Origin: Balanoglossus misakiensis
Taxonomy: Eukaryota; Hemichordata
Direction: 5' to 3'
DNA: 64,000 nt
NCBI GenBank assembly: GCA_040954595.2
Contig: CM082579.2
Coordinates: forward strand, 372,001 to 436,000
How positions within the stretch are numbered: position 1 is the stretch's first letter; every line of letters starts with the position of its first letter. The notes under the pieces are model-generated. The model searched no databases and was not told the origin of the DNA. It saw only the letters and a list, made by a program, of their open reading frames with translations. Positions 1 through 16,600 of this stretch are shown here, piece by piece. The translations under genes were made by a program, and so were the position numbers.

Positions 1-1493
1 CAACGGTGCTTACTATTGGCTGGAGGATCCGAATACGCAATATTCTAGAGCAATGGCATACTGCGTACTGTAACCTCACATACGTGAGGTCAGAGGTCAA
101 TGCCGGTGAAGGGGAATATTCCATTTCAACTTTCATTCAGTTCAGAATTTTCTGCTGTCCGACGAAGTGTATCCTGGATCGTGTGTAAAATGTCGTTCAG
201 TCTATCCTTTAATTAAATATCATTTGGGATAATCGAGACTCCTGGATCGTTACTATATCTGGTAAGATTCGTTTATTTTCCGCTTTCCCCCTTGCCACGT
301 CTATGTGATCACGGACGTACACAACACTGTACGCCAGCTGTCAATATCTTGTTTTGATTGTGTACGTATCATCTTTTGACATTTGCCAGTACACAAACAT
401 ATGTCATCAGTGAAGACATCAAAGATCTACTGATCAGTAGATCACCATGTCGACTTACTACCAGTTATTAAATTTTGAACTAGTCAGTATATCCATGGAG
501 TAGTCATAAGACTGGGACAGTGGGTGGATACGTTGCAGAACCACGGTTCCACATACATCATCCGGAAGCGTACCGATCGTTCTTGAATATTTCATTTTGC
601 AAATCAAAATTTTATAGAACATCTGGATTGTGCACCCCTAAACAGGAGGTAATCAAATAATCAGATCTCATGGTTTACTTGAGAGCTGTTTATAACATAA
701 TTCCAAAGCCAACAAGTGCATATCAACATACCGTCAACACAATAAAAATATGCAAATTTTAACATGGTAATGTACAAAAAACGAAACACGAGTTCCAGTG
801 CGTGGGATTGTGCGCCACATATCACCTGACTCTGACAACATAAACTGTTGCACTTCTCCAAAATATGACTGAAGAATGTTTCAATCTATTATTTGAGAAT
901 TTTCAGAGCACAACATTATGTGTTTATTATAGAACAAAACTATTAAGCTGTTGAAGCATATGATACTGTAAAAAAAGTTGTATACAATCACATACATGTA
1001 CATGTTTGTTCAGAACAGACTAGTGTGTTGACTTGTGTCCACAAGGTATTAAATTCAGTGTGGGGACAGGGGAGTTACATAAGTATTTACCTTCTGTGAC
1101 CTCAGAAAACCCAAGTCTCACCAGTGTTACCCAATTTCCTTCCTGCGGAAATGACCTCAGTAATTTCCAAGGTAACATTACTGATTCCATAAGATAGTAA
1201 GGGTCATTTGCAATGATTTTACAAAGATGAATTGTCTGGCAAGTGTATAGCACACATGTCATGATTTACAAGCTGTAATGATGGAAACAGTTTAGCATAT
1301 TTGCTGTACAATGTGTTCCAAAAAGTTGGATTTCTCTGAAATGTTGGTCAGATAAACTTTGCCCGTAAAAATTGTGAAATGCTGTTGTTTAATAAATACG
1401 CGGTACTTCTTTCGTATTGCAGAGCTACACATCATAAACTTAAAGACCTCCTGATACATGAGTTGTATCAACAAAGAAAACTTGTTTCTGTGA
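1..1493. other. 5' flank of the SLC36 gene, no coding region seen
   Basis: No ORF here has recognisable homology, and the short ones lack splice context. The stretch probably contains the promoter and 5' untranslated sequence of the transporter gene that begins at 1494. The one distinct element is a direct repeat of a nuclear-receptor half-site at 87-99, listed separately. I cannot place a transcription start. Confidence 0.5.
87..99 (+). promoter_or_regulatory. Perfect DR1 nuclear-receptor element
   Basis: The sequence reads AGGTCA, one spacer base, AGGTCA: the consensus direct repeat with 1-bp spacing bound by RXR/HNF4/COUP-type nuclear receptors. A short hairpin (CCTCAC, 4-base loop, GTGAGG) at 74-89 overlaps its left edge. 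It lies 1.4 kb upstream of the SLC36 start codon, so it may act on that gene or on one outside the window. The match is seen; function is inferred. Confidence 0.4.
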
Positions 1494-5492
<3,999 letters not shown>

Positions 5493-6668
5493 TGGAGCTC
5501 AGTTTGCGCATCCCCCTTGCCTGGTTGTGGATTCTTCCATGTTTTCCTGCTGCTCAGTGACGGTGTCGTTTGCCACTGACGGCAGTTGTCCAGTTACAAC
5601 CAATAGACTTCATACTCAATGGCTGATGAGATTCTGGAGAATCCGGGAAAAAGTGCAAATGATTGGAATTTTTAAATGCCTGCATTGAATTGCAAATGAA
5701 GCAATTGCTAACCTTTTTAACTCAAGTGTTTTTGAAGTATGGAACATCAGTCTTGATGTCTTCAAGTACAAGAAGCTGTATTTTGCCTCTAATGTCAGAG
5801 AGTTGACAATCAGTGCTGAAGACGCACCTTCTGCTAGATTTAGATATTAGCTGCAAAGTCTGTGGATCTACTGGTAGTTAGCATGTATGTCAGACAGGAA
5901 GAGAAATGCAACAAGATTATGTGATAAAGCTTACCAAGTTATAGTTTGGTGCATACATGAAAAGCATGTAACATTATGTGAAATGTACTAGTAGATGCAA
6001 TCATATCAATGTTAAAAATTTACATAATGACTAGTGTGTATGCAGAAATGTGCATACGCATTAGGGTTTTTTTCTTTACCAAGACCATGTGAAATCTACC
6101 AACCAACTTCCAGGGTATGCAAATGTAACTATTACTTAGCAACTTCACAAGGCGTAATGATGTTTATGAATCAACTGCATACTCTATACAGTTGGTAGTG
6201 AATTTATTTACAGTAGTCAGACAAATAGTTTGTTTCATGAATGGTTGCTATGGAAAAGGTTGATTGTTTTTTTCTATCTTCATCACAATAGATGTCATAA
6301 TTCCTGTCAGTTAGGATGCTGACATTGCCGCACTTATAGACACCATCAGAGTGTAAGTGGATTTCAGATAACTGATCAGATTTAGCTGTTGAAAAGGATA
6401 CACATAAAACAACTCATGTTGGCTCACCTCTGGTTGGAACCGTTGATTGTATAATCAACATTTCATATTTACATGGGCATCATGACTCTGGTTTTAGTAA
6501 TGGCTGTTAAAACTAAGAGCTTTCATCTTTTGCATCTGTAATATAAAATATTTTATAAAAATTAGAATTTTTTTGTTTATCGAAAACATTTTAATCTTTT
6601 ACTTCAGTTCCATGCGGTTTTCAAATAGTTCTTTTCTGGAAAACATGCCAAAATCATTTAGATTTGCT

Positions 6669-6729
6669 TTAACCCTTTCCCTGTGTAGAATTCTGATTTT
6701 ACCATAGAAAACAAAGGATTTAGACCAAA
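6669..6729 (+). mobile_element. Truncated MITE-like copy (TTAACCCTTTC end)
   Basis: Starts with TTAACCCTTTC and then shares the interior of the element at 42169-42260: both run TTTACC-A/T-TAGA, an A-rich stretch, GATTT and CCAAA in the same order. The right terminal repeat is missing, so it is a decayed copy. Being present twice in 64 kb suggests a dispersed family. Confidence 0.4.
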
Positions 6730-6985
6730 ATATGTACAAATAGTTTTTTCTGTTTATGTAGTGGTTATATCATCTTGAATTACAACATTTTGTTCAAATA
6801 AACTCACTGGTTTGAGAGGAGACAGAGATGATGCTGGCTCTTACCTTAATCATAGCTAGTCAGTGTTCTGTACCTGACCTCCCAGAATGCATCATCGAAT
6901 GAACGACTCTGACTGCAACAAAATATTTCATACATGTCTTCATTTGTGCACAGTCACAGTTCATGGTATCAGTGGCAGTGTTTAA

Positions 6986-7018
6986 AATAAAAGTTAACAG
7001 TTTTATTCATTCTTTATT
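6986..7018. terminator. Opposed polyadenylation signals
   Basis: AATAAA on the + strand at 6986-6991 would serve SLC36. Two - strand AATAAA hexamers, at 7013-7018 and 7002-7007, would serve NUP98, giving it a 3' UTR of about 0.7 kb. Other + strand AATAAA-like hexamers exist nearby, so the site actually used is uncertain. Confidence 0.35.
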
Positions 7019-7694
7019 CAGACAGCCTTTATGAAAACATACGCTCAAAAATGTAACCGACAACTTGTGTACATATCGCACCTACTGTTGTAATTTGACA
7101 ATGGCAATGTACTGTGTATGAAGAATGTGAGCTTTCAGGACAATAAAAAAATTAACAACATTCAATTTTGTATTCTTTGTGTATATAACTAAGATCATGA
7201 TTACAGACAGGTCTACAAAAAACAGGAACAAAATTCTGAACTGATAACAATTTATAGTCTTCATTATTGCAAGATGCTGGGTTAAGTATAGTTATACATG
7301 TATATACAGTTCAAAAACACACAATGAAGTTTACCTAGGATAAACATTTATGGGCAGGTTTATCTACTTGAAAAAGTGATGCCCACAATCACATTTGTCA
7401 TGGAATATTTCCATATCTGGCATTACTACGATATGCAAATCTAATTTGTCCCTCTTTGCAAAATGTCATCTTTTTGGCAATAAATGACTTGTTATCTGAT
7501 CCAGTACAGTTAGGTCAAACATTCCCGACACATCTGAACTGACTTCAATCCTCCAATTCCTTCTGAATCTGTTGATACAGTGGGAATTTAACCTTATAAA
7601 CCTCTATGATTGATCCAACACCTTAGACACAACTGTGGTTAGACCAAGAAACAGAGAGATAGACATCACAAATGTCGAGGCAGATGTTCCACCT

Positions 7695-10600
7695 TTATGC
7701 AGTCATCTCTACCATATAGCTGCGAGTCGGTTGTCTCAGTTCTTGCAATGCATAATCTTCCGGCATTGGTAGTCTTCCAATATGTGGTGCTAACAACCTC
7801 GATGGTATGACGGCTTCTTGGTCTGGATAAAGGGATTGATTCTGTAAAAGATACAAGATACAGCATGTTAAGTAAATACATGTACTCAACACCTTGGTCA
7901 AAAGACAGTTTGGTATTAATGGACCATGAGGTACGACTTTTAAACTACAATTTGTTCATGGCAATGTACTTGCTGAGAAATATCTGCACAAGAATTATCA
8001 TTATCAAAACTGACGCACACACACATTGATATTTCTTACCTGTAAACTCAAGACAGCCTTCATGAGGTTAGCTGTCTTCTTGGCCATTTCTGACTGACAT
8101 AGTCTATCTTTGGCAGTCCTACATTCTAAATGTCCAACTCTACTACACAGAGATGCTATCTCTGGATGCAGTCTTTCCACGTCATACATTTTGGGTTCTC
8201 TTTCTTGTTGCAATTCAGTGAGACGCTGTGACACTCGCATGTAATCCAGATACACTTTCCCACCGATGTTCCAATCCTGAATTGTTGAACTTCTGTCGCC
8301 CGGTGCTAATTCAACCAAAAAGTCTTCCAGATATGCATAATTTTCTGTACAGGAAAATATTTCATTAGTTGTAATAACAGGAATAATAAATAACCTAGAT
8401 TTTCTAATCGATTTGAGATTTCTACTCACCATTAATGATTGCATCTGCAGCAAGATGTGTGATAATAATAACATGACTATCATTCCAGTGTCCAGCTTTC
8501 AAGAGATGTACAGCTTCATCATGATGTCGTCCTTCATACTTGGCCCGTAATGCCTGCCACAGAAAATATCAACAGTTGAGAATCACTTGTTGTATTTCAG
8601 ACTATATATCCTCCTTCAACTAAGCTCCACTTTGCAAAAATTTCACATTTTGCTGGTGTCTGAAATTTGGTAATATGTTGCCTAATCTTGCACAGATATT
8701 GCTTAAGACTGGGCTTCAAAATAGCAGGATGAAATCTGAACACTATAGAATTACAAGACTAACCTTGGCTTCGTGTATCCATTCTTTGGGTATAGAAAGT
8801 CTCTCAACTAACAATTCTTCTTTCTCCAAACATTCTTCAGTCTCGTCCAATGAACAGTGACGACACAACAGATTACGAACAGCATGTTCTCTCCTAAAGC
8901 AAAAAAAAATTCAATATGAAAAACTTCCCAGAACACCTTGTAAGGCTCTACACATCAACTGATCTTTTAAAATAATCTACCGGTAATGTCTGTTGTCAAC
9001 CATTTATTCTTTATACATGTATACCACAACATTTTTTACTATTTAGATGCATCTATATTTGAATACAAGAGAGTTTCTTACCGTCTGTCATCTTGTATGT
9101 GAAGCAAAGCAAATACTGCCCACTGCCACATTCCCATAGCTTCAAGATGTGATGCAAAGTTACAGTGTAACATACATGCATGTTGATCTGATATGTGGAT
9201 GTAATCCAAAGCTTGTAAGACCTGGAACACATGCCAGCTGCAACCAAATAGAAGAGCAAATATCAAATGTAGCTGGTGTTACATTACCTTTTTCAAGAGA
9301 TGTATCAACTCAGTCAGTCAGTCAATGTCATTCAGTCACGTTGCAAAGGTACACTTCAACAGGCTCACCACTTTGTGTGATACAATGATGAATCAACCCA
9401 AACCAACAATTAAACCATACCTCAGTCTGTAATCTAACTGGTAACATGTGGATGTTGTTGGAGCTAATATTCTCTCCATTCTATGTCCATGTTGCGTGTA
9501 CAACTTCAACAAATGATAACACATATCCCTAATGACATAATGTTTATCACTTGACTCCTCTTCCAGATCCATGCCTAATTCCGGATGGTTTTCCAGGTAT
9601 ATTGGCAGTGGGGTACAGGCATATTTTTCATAGTTTCCTCTTCCCTGAAAAATTGGCAAAAGAAGTAAACGAGAGAATACATATCACAAAATTAGCAAGA
9701 GTCAATGAATAAAAATGGCTCCAGAACATACCAATGCCTTATCATGTTCTAATTCAAGTTTTACAAAATCATAGATTTTTTCGTAAGTATTTCTTACCTT
9801 GAAGGCATTTTCATATTCCTTGAGAGCATCACCAACAGATGCATTTTTATTACATATGTACCTGAAAGGTAAAAAGCAAGAAATTAGAATTTGCAGGACA
9901 TTTTTATTTCTACATTTCTCAGAATTGGTTCTGTGGTGAGAGTATTAGCATACAGAAAGTCCTATATCAAGTAGGGGTTTGATGACAGAATGTACATGGC
10001 TGACCTTCCACAACTTGAAACTGTTTGACTTACCAAAGATGAACTGCCAGGGCTCTCTTCCAGTCCAGTGTCTCACATGCATTGATTAATCCTTCTGAAG
10101 ATATCCAAACAGGACAACCAGCAAGTAATGCACTGACTCGGATGCGAGAATGCTCCAAAAATTTTACTGCCTGTGAATTGATATGTTATAGACACATGTT
10201 TACTACAAACTTATTTACATGTTAATCTGACCACCATCATCAACAATGCATCACACATACACAAACAACCTGTGGAATGAATCCAAATTACTCACTTTAT
10301 TTTCTTCCCAATCACTCAGTTGTTTCTGCAGATCACACCTGACATCAAAGGATCCTTCACATTGTGAGATCAGCATTGCCAGTCTGTGATCTTTGGATTT
10401 CTGTGCCATCTGGCAAGCTCTACTCACTTGATTTCCACTCAGAAGACTAAAGATTGCATCAATGTGACTATCCTGTGGAGTACAAGTACAAATTAATGTT
10501 CAGTTGAAGAGTGCATGTGCCTTTTCTGCAATAAAATGCCACACACTGCCGCTGCGTTCCACCTCAAAAACACAGCTTCCTTTTGCCTATCCCAGACTCA

Positions 10601-13600
10601 GGCCAAGATAATCTGACTCAGTTGCGATTATCATCAATGACTTTCTTACCTTAGATTTAGCTTCTCTCACTTCAGTCTGGATTTTTTCTCTGGCAGCGTC
10701 AGAAAGCCATCTTGAAAATGCATCTCTCCTTGCTTTCTGATGTAAATATGTACCTCGTTCTGCGTGGTCAAAAAAGACAAACATAAAATGTCAATTCACC
10801 CACTACTCAAAGAGACCTTTCCTAGAAACTTTCAACCTAGTACTGACTGTACTTCCACTATGCCTATAATCACAATCAGCACGTGTTGAGACAGTTCTTC
10901 TATAAACAGAATAACAAGGCATAGAAATCTTACCTGCAGCAACATCTTCAGCCAAATCACCCCACAATGCCACACAAAGACTGAACACCAGATGTGTATG
11001 TTGCAATGTTTCTTCATCAGCCAGATTGGAATTCTCCTCAATGTCTTCTTCTGCGACTTTGGCGTATTCATGAAGTGCTTCTACACCAGGTTGTGATATA
11101 AACACAGGACATCCTGATTGGTTGGAGCATATGCTGTGTCTCAGCTGCACATCGAGTGATCTTTCATGTTTGGCCTGAAAGAAGGGGAGGGGGGGGGAAC
11201 AGCATTTAGGACAAATCTCCCTTTTGATTACCATTGTCACATTCATGTCTGACTCAATATTCAATGCAAAGGTGATATGTGCAGCATTCTTAAGTTGTTG
11301 CAGTGCACACACCTACAAACACAGGAACAAGAAGCTCCCACTCTGATCCAGTAGCAGAAAAATTTAAATTTTAGTTCTTGACACACTTGTCTTACCTGTG
11401 ATTTTCTGTCTTTATCAGAAAGATGTGGAGCCACATGAACTCTCTCCAGGGTCACATTAAATGGAGTGGTTTCGACTTTGGGACTCGTTTTTGATGCAAA
11501 TAATGAAAATGGTATGGTATCTGTCTGTTCTGTGCCTGTACAAAAGATAATCACATGAAATAATAAAGAAGTTTCACATTTTATATTTTTGTAAAAGCTG
11601 CATATTTCAGGACATGGTGTGCTAAAAATGTCTCATAATTTAAACTACAGATCGTAAAATGAATCATGAGTTTATGCTGTCTTTACCTTTGTCTTCTGTT
11701 TGTTGACTGATGGCTTTACCAAAATGTATCAGAGTGCAGTTGGGACCCCATCCAACACGACACGCCCGTCCTCTCATCAAAGCAGAATCAGCAACCATAG
11801 AGTATCTATCTTGCATGATAGATTCTTCCAGTGGTAACTGAACGCACTGTCTTCGTGAACCAACCAGTTTCTGTTTCTGTGTCTTCTCAGTGTGTGTGAC
11901 ACCACTTGGCAGAAGCATTGGTTGTGGTGCTGAGATGGGCAGGCCTCTCTTGGCTGGTCTTGGGGCAAATATACCTGACGTGATGGGTTCATGTCTGGCA
12001 GGGACCTGGGTCTCTTCCACTGGTAATCTGGTCTTCAAACTGGAATCTGTCACGGGTGATACGCCAAGATATTTCATGGGACTTCCAAGGGGTCTGGGTT
12101 GAATAGCTGCACCAAACCCACTTCTTTCAAATGCAGACACTGTAGGAAGGAGATGGGAATTCAGTTTTGTCATTGACTGATCAAGCAAAAAATATTATGA
12201 TCTAGTTATGATCATAAATGGGTTTGGATCATATCCCATGGTTTTCAAAGGACAAGGGACTGACATTCAAAAGTTTACATAAAAACACTTCAGGACACAC
12301 TGTGTTTATCCTTACCATCTTGTCTTCCATCCTCCAACATCTGAGGTGGTGATGACAGCAAACTTACAGCAGGTCTCTGTACAAAGCCTATCAACAGAAA
12401 ATGTTGTGGAATCTTTGTATGTAGCTGACACAGTTTATACTGGTTCATTCTCTTTGCTGTCGAATGCCAGTAAAAGATGATTAAAACTAAGATTAACCTA
12501 GCACATTGCTTTGTTTGTTGTATCCTTTGAAGAGTTGCCTTATTATTTGTAGTATTTAACAAGAACATTAATTTGCTACAGACTATCTCATTGCTTTGCT
12601 GTTTATTGAAACGTTGCGCCACAGAGATACTAGTAATCTGATAACTGTTTCTTTGACCTTTTGATCTTGAATAGAACAACTGAAAATGAAAGTGGAAAAT
12701 GTCTGCATTCTGATCTTTCTTATCAAAAGTAAAACAACATGATAAATGACAGATTACGACTTACGACTACTTGGTGCTTGGTCCATCTCTTCTTCCTCAC
12801 CGAAGAACGAAGCTTTCATGACTTGCATACGATGTGAACTCATGCCAAGTGACGCCGCAAATCTATGTGAATTCGTTACACGTTCTTCCATATCAGCATC
12901 GTCCATACCAACTGAAAAAAACACATAACACTCACCATGAATTCACAAAGCCTTGTTACCAGTCATTGTTTGACAATAGTGAACACAAAAGGCCACTTTC
13001 ATGACCCGAGTGACCTTACATTCTAGTGTTTTGTTGGTATGACATCATACATCATTCAACTTTGCATACAACATTCCCCCAGCCTAGTCTTAGTGTGAAC
13101 ATTGCCTAACCTCTTTGTGGTAGCCTTGGCAATGGTTCCCTAGCAACATCAGCCATGTCACTATCAGTATCTCTGTCATCTGCCATTGGTTCTTCCAGTT
13201 GAGCATCATCTTTATTTCGTTGTTTCTCCTCAACTTTTGGTTTCTGTACAAAAAAACATCAACAGTGGTGAAGATATCTGAATAAGACTCAATCTTCAAT
13301 TTTATTTGACATGATCTTTAATATTTACATTTTTTAAGAGTTAATGTGGTACAGATGTAAACAAACTTCATTGGTTTCAAATCCACCAAGAATGATTATA
13401 TGAACAAACTTTCACAATAAGACTTGAAGTAAAAAAATACTTAATTGCACTTAAAATTTAATAACAGCAGCTGACATTATTTATTGTGATGCAAAGTTTC
13501 AAATAAACACTTTAATACATTGATATAAAATATTAGACTCTAAGTCTGTTCAAGTCAGTTGGCTGACATATGTTACATATCTTTAGTAAACAGAAATATA

Positions 13601-16600
13601 TGTCATACTTTATGATAACATATGACTGGGGTAGAAAATACACTCTAAAATTATACAGCTTGCCATACATGTAGCATTTCATCTCAATTGGAAATAAATT
13701 GGAAGATTTGTTTGATTTGGCAAATCCAATGCATTGTGTAGTATTGTAATCAAAATATAGTCAAGTACATTCTCAGTGCAAAATACAATCACCAGGACAT
13801 AAATCCACTGTCTCACATACAAGTATAACAACAATACCATAACCTGGATATTATGCTCAGAAAATACCAGTCTTTAAAAGTGTTCATAAGGGAAAAAAAA
13901 TACAATGTTTTCTATTATGTAGAAAATTGTTAAAATCCTGTTAAATTATGATAAACTCTGTTAGTTTGTCTTATCAGTCTACGTCATGATGGTGAAAAGA
14001 TATTCCACAAAAATCAATTTATGGAACCAAAATTCCAGGATATCAGCCAAGCCAACTATACACAACTGCTCTTTTACCAATGTGGTATACAGATTTTGGC
14101 ATATTCCATACATATCATTCTTTTAGTCTTTGTATAGCTAGCTCTCACTAACTGTCTCTCAATTATAATAGCAACCACAGTTAGATATTCATGCACACAC
14201 ATCTCACGAGATGCTGTAAGCTCGGTACATGGAAACTACCCATTGATACCGGGAATTCCAACTGATGTACTGTGAGCTTGGTAAGAACAGACACATGATG
14301 TACACACACCAGTAACAGATCACAACAGCCATTTCAATCTACCTGTTGTTGTTGTTCCTTCTTCTGCTGTTGTGCCTTCAGCGTCTGGGTATCTTTCACC
14401 TGTGGTTCTTCATTATCTTCATCGCTGTCTTCAAGTGCATATTTTGAGAAGTGTGGCACCTGAACATCACAAACAAAATAAATTTATTTGAAATTTTCTA
14501 CCTATTGTTTCACAAAGAAGTTTTACATCGTTCAGTCAAAACAGTTGCAAACACACATTCGCTCAATGGATTGAAATATCTCCCTCCCTCTCTTAATGAC
14601 AACTGATTTTACACCACAAAACTCCACTCACCAAGAACACCCAAGATCCAGTTTCTGCTCTGTACTCTTTGAACTTTGCACCCAGTTTGGCTGTTGCTAT
14701 TTCCAGCTTATTTGCATAGCCAATGGAGTCCAGTCGACTGGGGCTTTTGATTGGCCGGCGTGTTGTCTTATCATTAGGCCAGGTGCAGTCTAATGTCACC
14801 TCTGCTTTCTTGTTGAGACCTGAACCAACCAGTGGCTTGTTGCTCTCATCTGGGTATAGTGTGATCTCCTTGCGACGAATATGTACTGTGATGCAGACAT
14901 GAACACTGGGATTAGAATCAACACAGGAAGAGGACACACAACAATGACGATGGACATTACAAAGAGACAGAAAAGGATACTTACCAATTTCATCCAGATT
15001 TAAGTTGGACACATTAGTAAGCCCAGGGAAGAAGACACTCCCGTACCCTTCCCTTCCAACTGTGAAATCTTCCACAATACAATCTCCATTCTCATCAACT
15101 ATGTCAGCCAGCTCATCCATGGATGGTATTGTGTAGTATCCAGACCTGCGTAGAACAATCCCAGCAGGATGTGGTTCTGCATCGTAGTCTTCATCTCCAT
15201 CGATGCTAGGTTGTGTCTCCACGGTTTCATTGAGACTCACATCTTCATCACTTGGTTTCTGTGGTGACTTCTGCTCATTTCTGACATTCAAAGCTGAGAT
15301 GGTACAGTCTAAATCATTCGGACCCCTGTAAAACAATCAACAAATTCAGTAACTCCAAGTGGATGTAGATGGCTCTATAAAATGTCAGGCTTACTGTATA
15401 AAAAAACGTCAATACTTGTTTCCATCCAGAATACACATTTATTGACTTACTTTGATGGACTTTGACCATGTCTGCTTCCTTTGATGAAATCTCCTGGTGT
15501 TTCTAAATTGTCTGCCTCAACTGACACACTTGGAGTTTCACTACTGTGCAAAAAACATGTAATTTAGAATTATTTCAATGAAACAAGCCATCATCACGAT
15601 CGTCGTCGTCATTGTCATCATCATCAGAACAAATTAACTAACAATTAGCTGTCCACATTGGCATGATGTACACGTATGACAATTGTGTTCTGTCTTTGAA
15701 AATCCAAGCATGCACATCTAACTTTGCCGTACCTTTCCCTGTCAGTTTCCACTGGGGGTACCTCCGGATAGATAGACTGTGGAGCAACAAGATCATCATC
15801 ACTTGATCTCCGTGGCGATATCCTCTGAGGAGATTTGTTCTTGATGATAAGTTTTTTGATATTTTTCCTTGGAATGAAGACATCAGCACTGAGTGCAGTA
15901 TCTTCATCATCAAGGCCATCAAAAAGCTGTTGCTGTTGCAAAAAAAAAGACAAAAAATATTAACAACGAAAAACTACAACAAGCATCCCCAGTCTCCTTC
16001 ACTTTCTTTTAATCCTAAGTTATGCTTTGTACACGGAAAGTTTTCATATCAGACATTACCTATTTTTTACAAATTTCACTTACCTTTCCAGCAATGGAAT
16101 AGAGAGGTTTAGGTTTGACCTTTGAACTTGGCCTGATTGAGACTTTATAATGAGATGGCGTTGTCAATGCTTTCTGTGCAGCAGCACTGGTTGGGTTCAA
16201 CAATTCTTCTTTCTTGGACGAGTCCTAGAAGTGTAAAGGAGATTTCAAAAGAACGAACATCAATACAGTTCTCATTTCTTTCTATTTGACTTTACCCCCT
16301 GATACTTTCTATAACACCAATTGTAGACATTACCTGGTGAGTGTTCCTGAAGAGAGGAGAATCTCCGAATGGTGAACTTGCCAAAGCCAAGATCTGTTGC
16401 TGCGCCTGGGCTTGTTGTGCGGCTGCTACATTGGGGTCTCTGAAAATTGACACAGAAAGATGGAAATGAGGAATTATAGCTGTTAGCATCGAAAGATAAA
16501 GTTTGACAAAATAAAATATTAAAGTAAAAGTGTTCTACTTACGTTCCAAGATTTGTTGTAGTCGTACCACCAAGAGTGCCAAGACCAGTTCCAGTTGTTA

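Larger units (their letters stand above)
5493..7694. other. Convergent 3' UTR region between SLC36 and NUP98
   Basis: No coding sequence is supported. AT-rich sequence here should hold the 3' UTR of the transporter (+) and that of NUP98 (-). AATAAA occurs on the + strand at 6986-6991. On the - strand AATAAA lies at 7013-7018 and 7002-7007. The two transcripts may therefore end within tens of bases of each other or overlap slightly. A truncated inverted-repeat element lies at 6669-6729. Confidence 0.5.
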
